A stretch of DNA of 64,000 nt from Strix aluco (lineage: Eukaryota; Chordata; Aves; Strigiformes; Strigidae). The stretch spans positions 3,284,632-3,348,631 of the forward strand of contig NC_133933.1 in NCBI RefSeq assembly GCF_031877795.1. The letters run 5' to 3'. Shown one piece after another: positions 1-26,098 of this stretch (position 1 is its first letter; each line of letters starts with the position of its first letter). A program made the position numbers and the translations under genes. The notes under the pieces are model-generated. The model did not search any database and was not told where the DNA came from. It was given only the letters and a program-made list of their open reading frames with translations.

Positions 1-30
1 ACTGAATGCAGAGAGCTGTTCCAGCTTTAC

Positions 31-16673
<16,643 letters not shown>

Positions 16674-16916
16674 TTTGGAAAGGTCTATGTAAGCTCTACA
16701 AAAACAAACCAAACAAACAAGGATATTTTCCCTCCATTCTCTGAAACAAATGCATTTCTCCATAGTCTCAAAATACTTCCATGCTGCCAAGACTTCACAG
16801 TGGCCTTGGCTGGAACTTCAGATGTGTTATCTTGTTACCTCTGATCTAGACTCTGCTCTCGTGATTACTTTTGCAAGATAGGCATGTGAGGTTTTTGTCT
16901 TTATTCTGACTTTGCG

Positions 16917-16930
16917 CCCCCCCCCCCCCC
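16917..16930. repeat. Poly-C homopolymer (14 C)
   Basis: Uninterrupted run of 14 C on the plus strand, about 220 bp upstream of FERMT1 exon 2 within intron 1. Such runs are length-polymorphic and prone to sequencing error. Confidence 0.95.
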
Positions 16931-18718
16931 AACTCAAGCATCTCCAGATGGGTTGAGATAGTGCAGTTTTACCCCCCACTATACAGTGCTAATCTGCCAG
17001 TCTGGCCACCGGACAGCCTGCAGTTGTGGGTGGGATCTCTTTTGGCAATCTGTCTGGTGAACAAAGGAATTTCATTGACTTGTACGCTTAGGGCTGTAAT
17101 TTTCACTGCAAATGAAAGTTTACACTTGCAGTCCTGCCAGCTTGGTCCCATGGGACCAAAACCAGAAAGTAGTTTTACCTATTTGGGTAGATGTGAGGGG
17201 AGACAACTAACTTTAATGGCTCTCTGCCAGCAATATCCAGGCACGTAACTGCAGTTTCTGCTGCCTGTCTGCTTGGACAGAGATGGAGGCATGTATCCTG
17301 CCTCAGCAGGGTGAATCGTCTGAGATCCCACCAGGCTCCTGCCAGGACAGGTAAACAGTAATCATGCCAAGCCAAACTAGACAAGATGCTCAAAGCAGAA
17401 GCTTTGGTTATCATCAGCAGAGTTCTGCTAATTACCGAAGAAAGAGCTTGTAGGTACAAGGTGACTGATGCCACAGGAAGGATTTGTGGTATTTAACCAG
17501 TGAGAGAAGTTACCAGATTAGCACCCAGTGTCCTCTCAGACTGAACCCTAAGAAACAAGCCTTTGCAGCTGAATCTTAGGCAGTGAAGTGGATGAATTCC
17601 ATTTATTGCCGACTTTCAGCAATACCTGAGAACCCAAGTCAAAGAGACTCTGGTAAAGGTGCTGCATGCAGACTGCTTCTAACATAAAAAATAACTAAGA
17701 GTTGTTTATGAAGGAGGCTAGAGGGGATGTAACAACATCAACAGGCTTTTGTGGATCTTTTTAAAAAGAAGTATTCAGTAATTTAAAACCTTTAGCCTAA
17801 AAGTTAGGTCAAAACCAGAAAAATCAAGGACAGTTGTCACAGGTGAGGAGTGAGAGAAGCAATGACCTTTTCTAGGTCCGACTGCAAGACAAGATCAGAC
17901 TAGCTTAGGTCACGCTACTGTAAAATTAAGCTAAAGGTTAAATATAGCATGCCTAGGAACAGGGTGAAAATTTAAGTTCACCTATTTACCCGATTTATAA
18001 TATCAAAGCTTTATGTTACCGACTAGATAATAAAAGAGGGTTTTAGTGCCAAAAGATACTACTCCAGGGCAGAGCCCAGTTCAATGTTCATTCTGAGGTT
18101 CCCTTCCAGAGGCAAAGGAGGCTCTTGCACCCAAACAGCCAGCCTGTTACAGCTTAATCTTCCCCAGACTTTCAGGTGTTATTCATGTTTCTTAACACCT
18201 TACAGTTGAAGAATTTCAACAGGAAGACTTTTGATATTTTGTTACATTACATATCATGCAGTATTTGTATTATGGAGTACAACATAAATCAAAGTCATCT
18301 ATCTGTTCCAGTGCAGTTCTTTTAAAATCTCTTCTCAGAACACTAAAGTTGTAGGCTTGGTTCCCTGAACTCCTTTGGGCCTAGGCAATGCCTGGTGTCA
18401 ACCCTCCTGATATAAAATTTGGTATCAAAGGAATAATAGAAATGTGGTGGTAATGACAAATTCTGCTAATAAGAAAAAGTGATTCCAAAGGTAAAGGCAA
18501 TGCAAATGTATCTCTTAAAGATTAGATTGATTCCCCCCCCTAAATGAATGACAATATAAATGAAACAATCTGTCGAGCTCAAAACCATCCTTTCAGGGGA
18601 AAATCACATTACCAAGGAGTTTCACTAGATCAGTGCTGGGAGTCTGCCCTGAAATTCTAAAATCATGATGACTTATAGACAGCCTTAACTCAGAAAACTG
18701 CAACTTTATAATCATATG

Positions 18719-18781
18719 ACTCCAAAAGGCTAATTTACAGGAACAGGAATTTATACTCCAAGAGGCTGCTTTACAGGAACA
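18719..18781. repeat. Tandem duplication, 27-bp unit, period 36
   Basis: ACTCCAAAAGGCTAATTTAC (18719 on) and ACTCCAAGAGGCTGCTTTAC (18755 on) each continue with AGGAACA. The copies differ at three positions in 27, so the duplication is fairly old. Confidence 0.75.
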
Positions 18782-20349
18782 AATGGTACTGTTAATTAGG
18801 TTCTTGGATGTGCCAGCCTACACCTTTTCACCAAACAGTTACTAAACCAACAAGGGTTGATACTTCTCCAAGAAGTTTGCTTGTTTTGCCTTGGTAAATA
18901 AAGACATTGTGCTGGACTCTGGAAACCACTATGGCTCTCCTGCCTCCAGGATAGAGCTTGAATTTTGAATTTGTGCTGCTCTGTGCTACGTGGATTTACT
19001 AGCTTAGGTTTGTGTTAGACCAGGGTGTACCCAGTGGAGGTCCTGAAGGCAAAACGTCCAAGACACAACTCCTGAGATGGTCTCCCGGGCAGATGAGGCT
19101 TTCAGCACAAGGGCAGTGCAAGGTGTAGAGAACAGTTATCATTGCAAAACAGGAATCCTGACTTTAGAAAAGTCAAAATGCCACCAGTCATGCTCCCAAG
19201 CATCAATAACAGCTTTTAAAAAGAAAGAAATCTACAGCTGGCCTAAGCATGAGAACTATGTGATTTCATTTCAGGAACACAGGTATGAAATCTGGCAGAG
19301 GAACTACATTTTTGCCTACCTGTAGTCCACTATAAGCCAGTATTGTTACAGAAAAGCAGCAGTCTCATCTGCCCTCTTGTGCCAGCAAAAACATCTGGGA
19401 GCTGATCTGGATTTTTTTTTTTTCCCCTTTTTAAATTTGGTTTAGCTTCCCAGTCTAATTCGGCATACAAACGTTTGTGCTGACACGGGTGAAAATGAGC
19501 AGCCCAAGGGGTGGGTGAAACTCTTCCTTTCATTCATGCTGGCTTGCAAAAACCATGGCCTCAGTGCAGCTAATCCTGGCACTCCATCATTCCCTAAAGC
19601 TGCTCTCGTCCCCACTTCCTCTTCAAACCAGGAGGTTTCAGTTTGATGGTAAGAAAACACAAACACTAGTAAATCTATAAGAGTACGAAGCACAAACAAA
19701 GCCTAGCCTCGAAAAAGGGGCAAGCTAAGCAACAAGGACAATGATTGCGTATTTAAACCCCGGCGAAGCCAAACTGCCAGGGCGGGCTGTGCAAGCTCCA
19801 TGGCTTAAACCCTTCAGATCAAGACTGGATCTGCTGCAGGAACGCACCCCAATTCCTGGGCTCCTCCTGGGTTGCAGCTGTATGGCCTGGCATAGGGAGA
19901 TCAAAAAGGCCAGAAACGTGTCTCCAGGCTACTGCTGACTCTAGTCAGTGTTTCTACAGAGCATTTTAGCCAAGACAGCAATAAAAAAAAAGCAGCAATT
20001 TCTCTACAGATTAAGCTCTCCACAAATTTTAGCCCTTTACAGCCCTGAACTTCAAACTTTGTGTGGAAATACAGGAGGGTGTTACTCGTACTAGAGCGGG
20101 AAAAGGCACATTTTAAGGTCGAGGGGAAAACCAGACGATGGTGTTTCCCTGCGTATTTCTAAGACAGGTAGTGCCCCGGCATGTTTCAGGCGGTGAGTGC
20201 GGGGGGACACAAGGGGTAAAGAGGCACAGCTCGAGGGCAGAACAGGCCTCTGAGGAAGTGCCGGGCGGCCGCCGCTGGAGCGACCCCGGGGAGGAGGCTC
20301 CCCACAGCGCACCGGGATCGGGTCAAACCGCCGTTCTTACAAGCGCTCG

Positions 20350-20397
20350 AAAATAATAATAATAAAAAAAAAATGAAGGTAAAATAAAATAAAAAGA
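20350..20397. repeat. A/T-rich simple sequence (AAT)n / (AAAAT)n
   Basis: AATAATAATAATAA followed by A-runs and TAAAATAAAATAAAA. It sits inside the CpG island, immediately downstream (FERMT1 sense) of exon 1. Confidence 0.9.
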
Positions 20398-20516
20398 ATC
20401 TGGCTGCCCGGCATGCCTCCTCCGGCCCCCCCGCGGGTCCCCGCAGGCAGGGCGCACCGCGCCGTGAGGGGGGCCCACACGTTCCCGCCCCGCTCGCGGC
20501 CACCAGCCCTTCCCGC

Positions 20517-20550
20517 CCTCGCTCGCGCGCGCGCTCGCTCGCTCGCTCAC
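20517..20550. repeat. (GCTC)n / (CG)n simple repeat
   Basis: CTCGCTCGCGCGCGCGCTCGCTC... tract ending at the candidate exon 1 donor. Variation here could affect the nearby splice donor at 20550. Confidence 0.85.
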
Positions 20551-20700
20551 TTGCGGTCTCCGATGGCAGCGCCGTCCCTCACCTCCCGCTCCCTTCGCCT
20601 CCACCTGGCGTCTGAGAGACGGGCCGGGGAAGGGAGGAGCGGGTACCCCGAGGTAGGCGGCCCTTCCCTTTCCTCCGCCCCGCTCAGCGGGCGCGGCCGG
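20551..20700 (-). other. FERMT1: FERMT1 exon 1, noncoding 5' UTR (approximate)
   Basis: Two donor candidates on the minus strand fit a noncoding first exon: CGGGAG|gtgagg, with the exon's lower boundary at 20583, and ACCGCAA|gtgagc, with the boundary at 20551. The first matches the donor consensus better. The transcription start cannot be read from sequence and the upper bound given is nominal. Chance minus-strand open frames across this area (20186-21011) translate the GC-rich repeat and are not supported as protein. Confidence 0.5.
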
Positions 20701-20720
20701 GCGGGCAGGTAGGGGGAAGC

Positions 20721-20813
20721 CGGCGGCCGCTGAGGAGAGCGGCCGCTGAGGGGGCGGCCGCTGAGGGAAGGGCGGCTGAGGGAATGGTCGCTGAGGGGGC
20801 GGCCGCTGAGGGA
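20721..20813. repeat. GC-rich minisatellite, six imperfect copies of GGCGGCCGCTGAGGG
   Basis: Six units built on GCGGCCGCTGAGG, two of them degenerate (GGGCGGCTGAGGGAA and TGGTCGCTGAGGG), spaced about 13-18 bp. Four contain GCGGCCGC (NotI) sites. The array lies in the CpG island next to the presumed FERMT1 transcription start. Confidence 0.9.
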
Positions 20814-20989
20814 ACTGCCGTCGTTCTCCGCGGTTTTGGCGAGGTTCGGTAACTCGCCACAGGCGTCTGCTCGCCGTAGCGCCCACCTCAGAGCCGGGGC
20901 TGTTTGTGCGGCCGGAGCAGGCGGTGAAAAGGTCTTTCTGGTGAAGGCTGCCGGGGGAAGTTGATAGCTCAAGAACAAAGAGTGACAAA

Positions 20990-21086
20990 GCTGTAGCTGA
21001 AATACTTCCATATCTCCCTTTCAGGAAGTGAGAACTGGTGCAAAGATACCAGAAATAGGATTGAAAAGTTAATATTTAACTTTAGG
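20990..21086 (+). ncRNA. Candidate first exon of a divergent lncRNA (3' part)
   Basis: Plus-strand sequence leaving the CpG island ends in a strong donor, TTTAGG|gtaagt (21087-21092). If the island promoter fires in both directions this could be exon 1 of a divergent transcript. The 5' limit is unknown and the interval is nominal. The only evidence is the donor and the island; no conserved ORF. Confidence 0.2.
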
Positions 21087-21092
21087 GTAAGT

Positions 21093-22779
21093 TTGAAACG
21101 TCTGTGAGTCTACTTTAAGGCTGATGAGTCTTTGAAAAGGTAGCTAGGTAGATATAAGCCGATGTGGTGACTGCGGCGAAAAGGTTACCTCCTCCTGTCC
21201 TGAAAGCCTTCCTGTCTGGTGTTGGATTTTGGGTGTGAAACCCATGAAAGTGACAGTGAAACACCCACTGGAGCCATGCTCAGGTGTGCTGTAGCAAGGA
21301 GGGCTTGGTGGGGGCCTCCACCTCATTTATATTTAACTGAAACGCCGTAACTCTGAGGCCATGAAGCCATATTGGGTGTACAAGGGGTTGTTGCTTTTAG
21401 GCTCTAATTGTTGAGAGATTTGAGACTAGTCGGGGAAAATAACCTCAGTTCTGAGGGTGCAGTGCCAAAGAATAGAAAGGCATATTTGTGATGTAAGGAT
21501 GCGTTACGATGTGCAGAATAAAAGTGGGTTGAATTGACTGGTGCTGGGCAAGTTCTTCTCCAAGAGGCAGATTCCCACAGAAAGCCTTTCTTGCCTTAAA
21601 CTTTTGACTTGCTTTGGTGATAGAGTGACTAGATAAAACACAGTGGAGAAAAAAAACCCCAAAACCTGACAACAGGAAAGAAAAATAGAAAAAATAAAGG
21701 AAAAAGTTCTTTCAGATTAAACCCATCCTGGAAAAAGATAACCTGTAAAGGTTGCATCTTTGACACTCCATGGGCAAAAACCAGTTACTTTCATTAGAAC
21801 AAAGCAGATATAAAGTTGCTGAACCTCAGACAAAAATCACAGGGTATTTGCTCCCTTTATCACTGTCCTGGACTCAGTTGCTGAGCTGCTCTGGCCACAC
21901 TCATCTCTTCAGACTGCCTGTGCATGCACCAAGATTGTGTAACTATCAGACATCCTTTGAGACAGGAACTTGAGAGCTCATACCTTTCAGGGCTGTCAGT
22001 CACCCGAGGGCACAGGTAGGCCTTTAATTGCCCCAGCCAGGCTCACCTGGGATCAGTTATAGTTAAGCTCAGGCTACAAGTTCAGTCATTGTTTGAATGA
22101 GGTTGTGAGAGTATTTATGGGGTTGTTCTCTGGTCCTGGCTTATCCCTCTGTATAGGGCAGTGCTGCCTTTACTGCTCCTTAGCAGTTCCTTAACTCAAT
22201 GGCTTTTAGATCTTCATAGGACAGTTTGGTAAGTGACCTCTTTGGTTTTCTTTTTTTTTTTTTTTAGAAATACAGATATGTATGTAGGTGAGCAAGTAAC
22301 TTTTAATGGAAAAGGCCATCGGGCAATATGAAATTCAGGTCTGAGTTACTTTTGATAGTTGGAAAAGCAATGAGAAAACCTTAAAAGATTGTTCTTGGGC
22401 CCGAATATTCTGGTGTGTGCTCTTCTTGGTTACGTGAGCTTGTTTTGCCTTATCTACATGGCTAGGAAACAAAGCTAAGAAGCTTCTGGTGCTCCGTTCA
22501 GCCTAAACATAGACATGATGCAGAGGTTCAGGAAAGCTTGTAAACATCCAAGTCTGCTGCTGCTCAGCTCAGAAACAAATCCTTGTGTTTTGTTGTTCAA
22601 GCAACTACAGCATCTCTCCTGCAGGCTCTTGATTACATCGGGCAAAAAAGATGCTCAGTAAACAATAGATATAAGCAAAGGCAGCTGCAAGGCCAGAAGT
22701 ATTAATAAGTGTTGACTTTTGTCTCTAGGTCGGTCCAAGTCTTCTAAGTGCAAGCACTATTTTTTTTTTTCCCCCCCAG
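21093..22779. other. Noncoding stretch beyond the CpG island
   Basis: Unique-looking AT-leaning sequence with a 15-base T run at 22251-22265. No gene, RNA or interspersed repeat recognised. In the divergent-transcript model it would be an intron. Confidence 0.6.
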
Positions 22780-23011
22780 TTGCCTGTGAACAACTATCTT
22801 GAAGGAAGAGAGTGTAGAGTTTGATGTCAGCCTTGTTCTGCTGTGCCAGGAGGGCTATGGCACCCGTTCCTTCTGAGCTGCTCTGGGACTGCTGGAGAAA
22901 ACTCTCTGATACCCATCTGCCAGATCCCTTTGAGAGGGAAATGCACTCGCTGTATGCTGTGGGAGCTGGATGAAGAGGAAGAGATCTGGAAAAAAGCCAG
23001 AAGAAGTTTGG
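22780..23011 (+). ncRNA. Candidate internal exon of a divergent lncRNA
   Basis: 232 bp flanked by a very strong acceptor (T/C run then cccccccag, 22760-22779) and a consensus donor (TTTGG|gtaagt, 23012-23017). Two small frames lie inside: one from ATG 22843 stays open through the donor, and one begins near 22857 in a good ATGG context and ends TGA in the exon. Joined to the block at 25799, the first would end after about 72 residues. No homology is recognised, so a noncoding RNA is the simpler reading. Confidence 0.3.
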
Positions 23012-23017
23012 GTAAGT

Positions 23018-25798
23018 TCTCTTGGAATCTAGCATAAACCGTTACGAGGTGTAGGTGTCAGGAAATGCGTGGATTTTCAGTCAGTGTTGAACTGTACCCA
23101 CAGCATTAAAGGCAGTGATGGTTTACTTCTGAAGAGTTGCAAAGTTAAGGCATGTTTTGGAGGCAGCATGCTCATTTTCAGGAGCCTTGTGGGGAAGTCG
23201 AGGAAATCTAATTTGGAGACCTGTAATTCTCTCATCCTTTGAGATGGCGAGTGGGGAAAACTGAAATTGAGCAACAACTTTTCTCTGCTGGAGTTCCCAT
23301 GGAGAAGGACAGGAAACCTCCATTTGCACCTTCTTAATCAGTTTATATGCTAAAACCTTCCTCTAGGCAAGAATGAGGCTTATTGGATATGGGTAACACA
23401 TGGCTTCACGCTTGGAGTTAGTCAGATAAGACTCAGCGTGATCTGTTTAGAGTTTAATTCCTTTTCCTATAGGGTCTACTAAATGCCCATAGCTAAGAGT
23501 CTCTTAATAGGCAAATGTATATTTTGAGAGCATGGGAATATAACATGACAAAGAATAATAAATATTCCAATTTTTGTAAAGGATGTATTTCTTTTTCCAG
23601 TACTCTTCTTATACTTGTCTGTATGTTTTTTAGGCCCGTGTTTTAAATTAGCACCAAGTGGGCATGTAAGACTGGCTCTATTGTTTCTTGTGTTTATGCT
23701 CCTATTAACAAACACAAGTTGTGGAGTAAGTGTGTTCTCTTTTCTTGGGCGGGTGTCTCTGTATATTAACTATGATCTTACCTTAACTATGAGGGAAAAA
23801 TTTGCTCAGTATGAAACTTCAAGTACTGTTGGGGTCACTTCAGTTCATGGATGCATCAGTTCTCCAAATTTGCATTCCTCTCCAAACTGTCTTACTTAGA
23901 TTCTCTTCACATCCTCCATGTACTACTAGACGTAATACTTCTTCCTTCCCCATAAGCAGACTTTCCCACTTGGGGTGTGTTGGGCTGTGTCAAAAGCGGA
24001 TCCAGAACAGAACCACAGGGGGGTGGGGGACAGTATCAACTTGTTGCAAGTGCTGCATTTCCCCCAAGTCTCTTCAGACGCTTACTCACTTCAGCTTTTT
24101 CAAGTAACTGCTCATGAGAGTGTAGCCTTTGTGGTGAAAGTTACATAAAGACATTTGTAAAGTATTTACAGATGCCCTTGTAAGAAACTGGTACCTTTGA
24201 ATTTACTAAAGCCTTGAAGGTAAGAAGCTATTGTCACTGTGCTGAGTGTTTTGGCTCAGATTCCAAGTGAATACCCTGATGAAGGTGAGAAAAGAATGTC
24301 AGTGTCATGCCCCCGTGTCCTATAGCTGGTCATTGGAGACCTGTTTTTCATGCAATGGCATCAAAGCCAAAGAGCAGAGATGTAGAAGTGGTGCGCTCTC
24401 ACCCCATGGAGAACTTGTGTTATTTTGTGACGTGACTTCTGAAGTCTGCCTTTGAGACACCCTAGGCAGGCTGATGATGTTTGTTGTGCTGAAGAAAAAT
24501 ATTTTTCATTTTCTCTAGGTGAAGTAATGTATGTATCTCTGGTATCCTCTCCCATTACTGACAAAAAAAAAAAAAATCAGTGCAAACCCTGGAATGAGTA
24601 CTAAGCAATATTGATAAAGCTATTGAGAAAAGCTGATCTTTACCACAGTGGATCTGTAGGCCTCCGTGTTTAAAATCTACTCTCTAATAAATGGCCAAGA
24701 TGAGAGGTGGTAATACTTTATCCTTTGGTATTCCTTGGCTATACTACTGGTTGATGAAACCAGTATCTGGTCTAAGTGTCTGAAACATTGGTCTAAATTC
24801 AGCTCCAAATTTAAGTCTTGTAGGTGGTACTTGGATTAAAAGGAACAGTAAGTAAATGCCCCAATTTTACCCTTGGTTTAGGAGGGTTCAGGCTTCTATT
24901 GCAGATCTGACCTGGGGCCTGTGGTTGATGTGACAGGGTTTCCCTTGGTGCAGAGCAGACAGCAATGATCCGTAATGAGTCAAGCTTGCAAAAAGTGTAT
25001 CTACCCTCTGGGCACAGGTGCTTCTGAAGGATTTTGAAGGTTGACCCTCTGTCTCTGGCTGTCTCATGCTTGAAAAGCAACTCATGATGAAACACTGACA
25101 TGTCTAGTGGAAAGTCTGAGTCATTTAACAGAAACCCCTTCGATATGAGGAATGGAGAAGGGTGAGTGGGAGGGGTCTTAACGTGGAACAGACCAAGGAC
25201 AATGATGCCCGAAATGGACCGTAACAATGTGTATGTACCCAGACAGCTGATTTAATGACTCAGACCTCTGTCATGCTGCTTTCAGCTGAAGCAGTGGACC
25301 TCTGCAAAGCTTTAGTTACAAGCAGCACTGCTTTTTCATGACTGAGGATGAACTCATCCTACCATTCAGCCTTCCTTCAGTCCAGGGATTGCAACACAGA
25401 GCAAAAAATGGTGGTTTGGACTGTCTTTCAGGCTTTTAAAAAAAGTTAGTGGCTTGGTTGTCAAATGTGCTAAATGGTATAAGACTTTCAGAAATTCTTG
25501 GTGTTACCTTCTCTGTGGCCCTGTCAAATCAGGGCTACAAGGAAGGTGGTACCGAGTGAATGTTGGCCAATCTTGAAAATTCTGCCCTTAAATACGTATC
25601 TGCGTGGTTAATTAAAAATACCTTTTACTTCTCCACCCTTAGAGTCTGAACACCTGCTGTGGAGCTGTAAAAGTTATGAGTTAGAAGTTATGATGCCTGA
25701 CTGTGTACAGAAAAGTTACAGGCTACAAGATACAGCATTATATAAAATGTTGGCCTGTGGATTTAGTCTGTGCTCCTATTGTGTTTTGTTTCTTGTAG
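23018..25798. other. Noncoding stretch, nothing recognised
   Basis: AT-leaning sequence with short A and T runs (13-base A run at about 24562-24574). Open frames on both strands (for example 23615-23899, 23802-24107 and 24811-25227) show no domain, repeat or splice support. Confidence 0.6.
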
Positions 25799-26098
25799 AT
25801 CCCGAGTCAAATTTTAACGTGTTCATGACAGTTTTGCAGATGTGAGAAAAGAAGTAGCAGTTCTCATTCTGCACGTAGGGAATATGAGGACTGGAGTGGC
25901 TACAGGTCTGTGCAAAGTTACACACCTGTCAGGATGGAACTAAGGCTAAAATCCTGACATCAGGTCTGGAGCTTTAGCTGAAAGGCCATGCATGTTGTAT
26001 TACTTGTATGTAAGAGTAATACTTGAACATCTTTTGCTTGTAACAGCCTTTTGGTAATAGGATGAGTTGTTCACAATAAAAAGCGGCTGTATCCTACA
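25799..26098 (+). ncRNA. Candidate terminal exon of a divergent lncRNA with poly(A) signal
   Basis: The block starts after a strong acceptor (gtgttttgtttcttgtag, ending 25798) and carries AATAAA at 26075-26080. A CA dinucleotide follows at about 26097 and a GT-rich element (ctgtatgtgggtttgg) just after, the normal order for a vertebrate cleavage site. It contains no long ORF. Together with 22780-23011 it makes a coherent plus-strand gene model. Confidence 0.3.

Larger units (their letters stand above)
16696..20550 (-). other. FERMT1: FERMT1 intron 1
   Basis: About 3.85 kb between exon 2 and the noncoding exon 1. It contains a 14-base poly-C run close to exon 2, a 27-bp tandem duplication at 18719-18781 and a T-rich tract near 19411-19423. 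First introns often carry enhancers, but no specific site can be called here. Confidence 0.75.
20160..20920. promoter_or_regulatory. FERMT1: CpG island promoter of FERMT1
   Basis: About 760 bp very rich in G+C and CpG, against an AT-rich background on both sides. It includes GC-box-like GGGGCGG sites (read on the minus strand near 20675) and no evident TATA box. A 50-bp A/T-rich block (20350-20397) interrupts it. It lies where FERMT1 exon 1 is expected, 5' of exon 2, and is the only CpG island seen in the window. CpG-island promoters are often bidirectional. Confidence 0.85.

Noticed and set aside
16674-16790. Upstream in-frame extension of the FERMT1 start exon ([12 protein letters not shown]...)
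   Set aside because: It crosses the splice acceptor at 16696-16698 into intron 1; the established kindlin start is the Met at 16671-16673.
20323-20988. 221-codon minus-strand open frame rich in proline, arginine and alanine
   Set aside because: It reads through the CpG island and its minisatellite; composition and repeats explain the missing stops. It overlaps the FERMT1 promoter and noncoding exon 1.
20547-21011. 154-codon minus-strand open frame overlapping the same area
   Set aside because: Another frame of the GC-rich repeat array; no domain and no splice link to FERMT1 exon 2.
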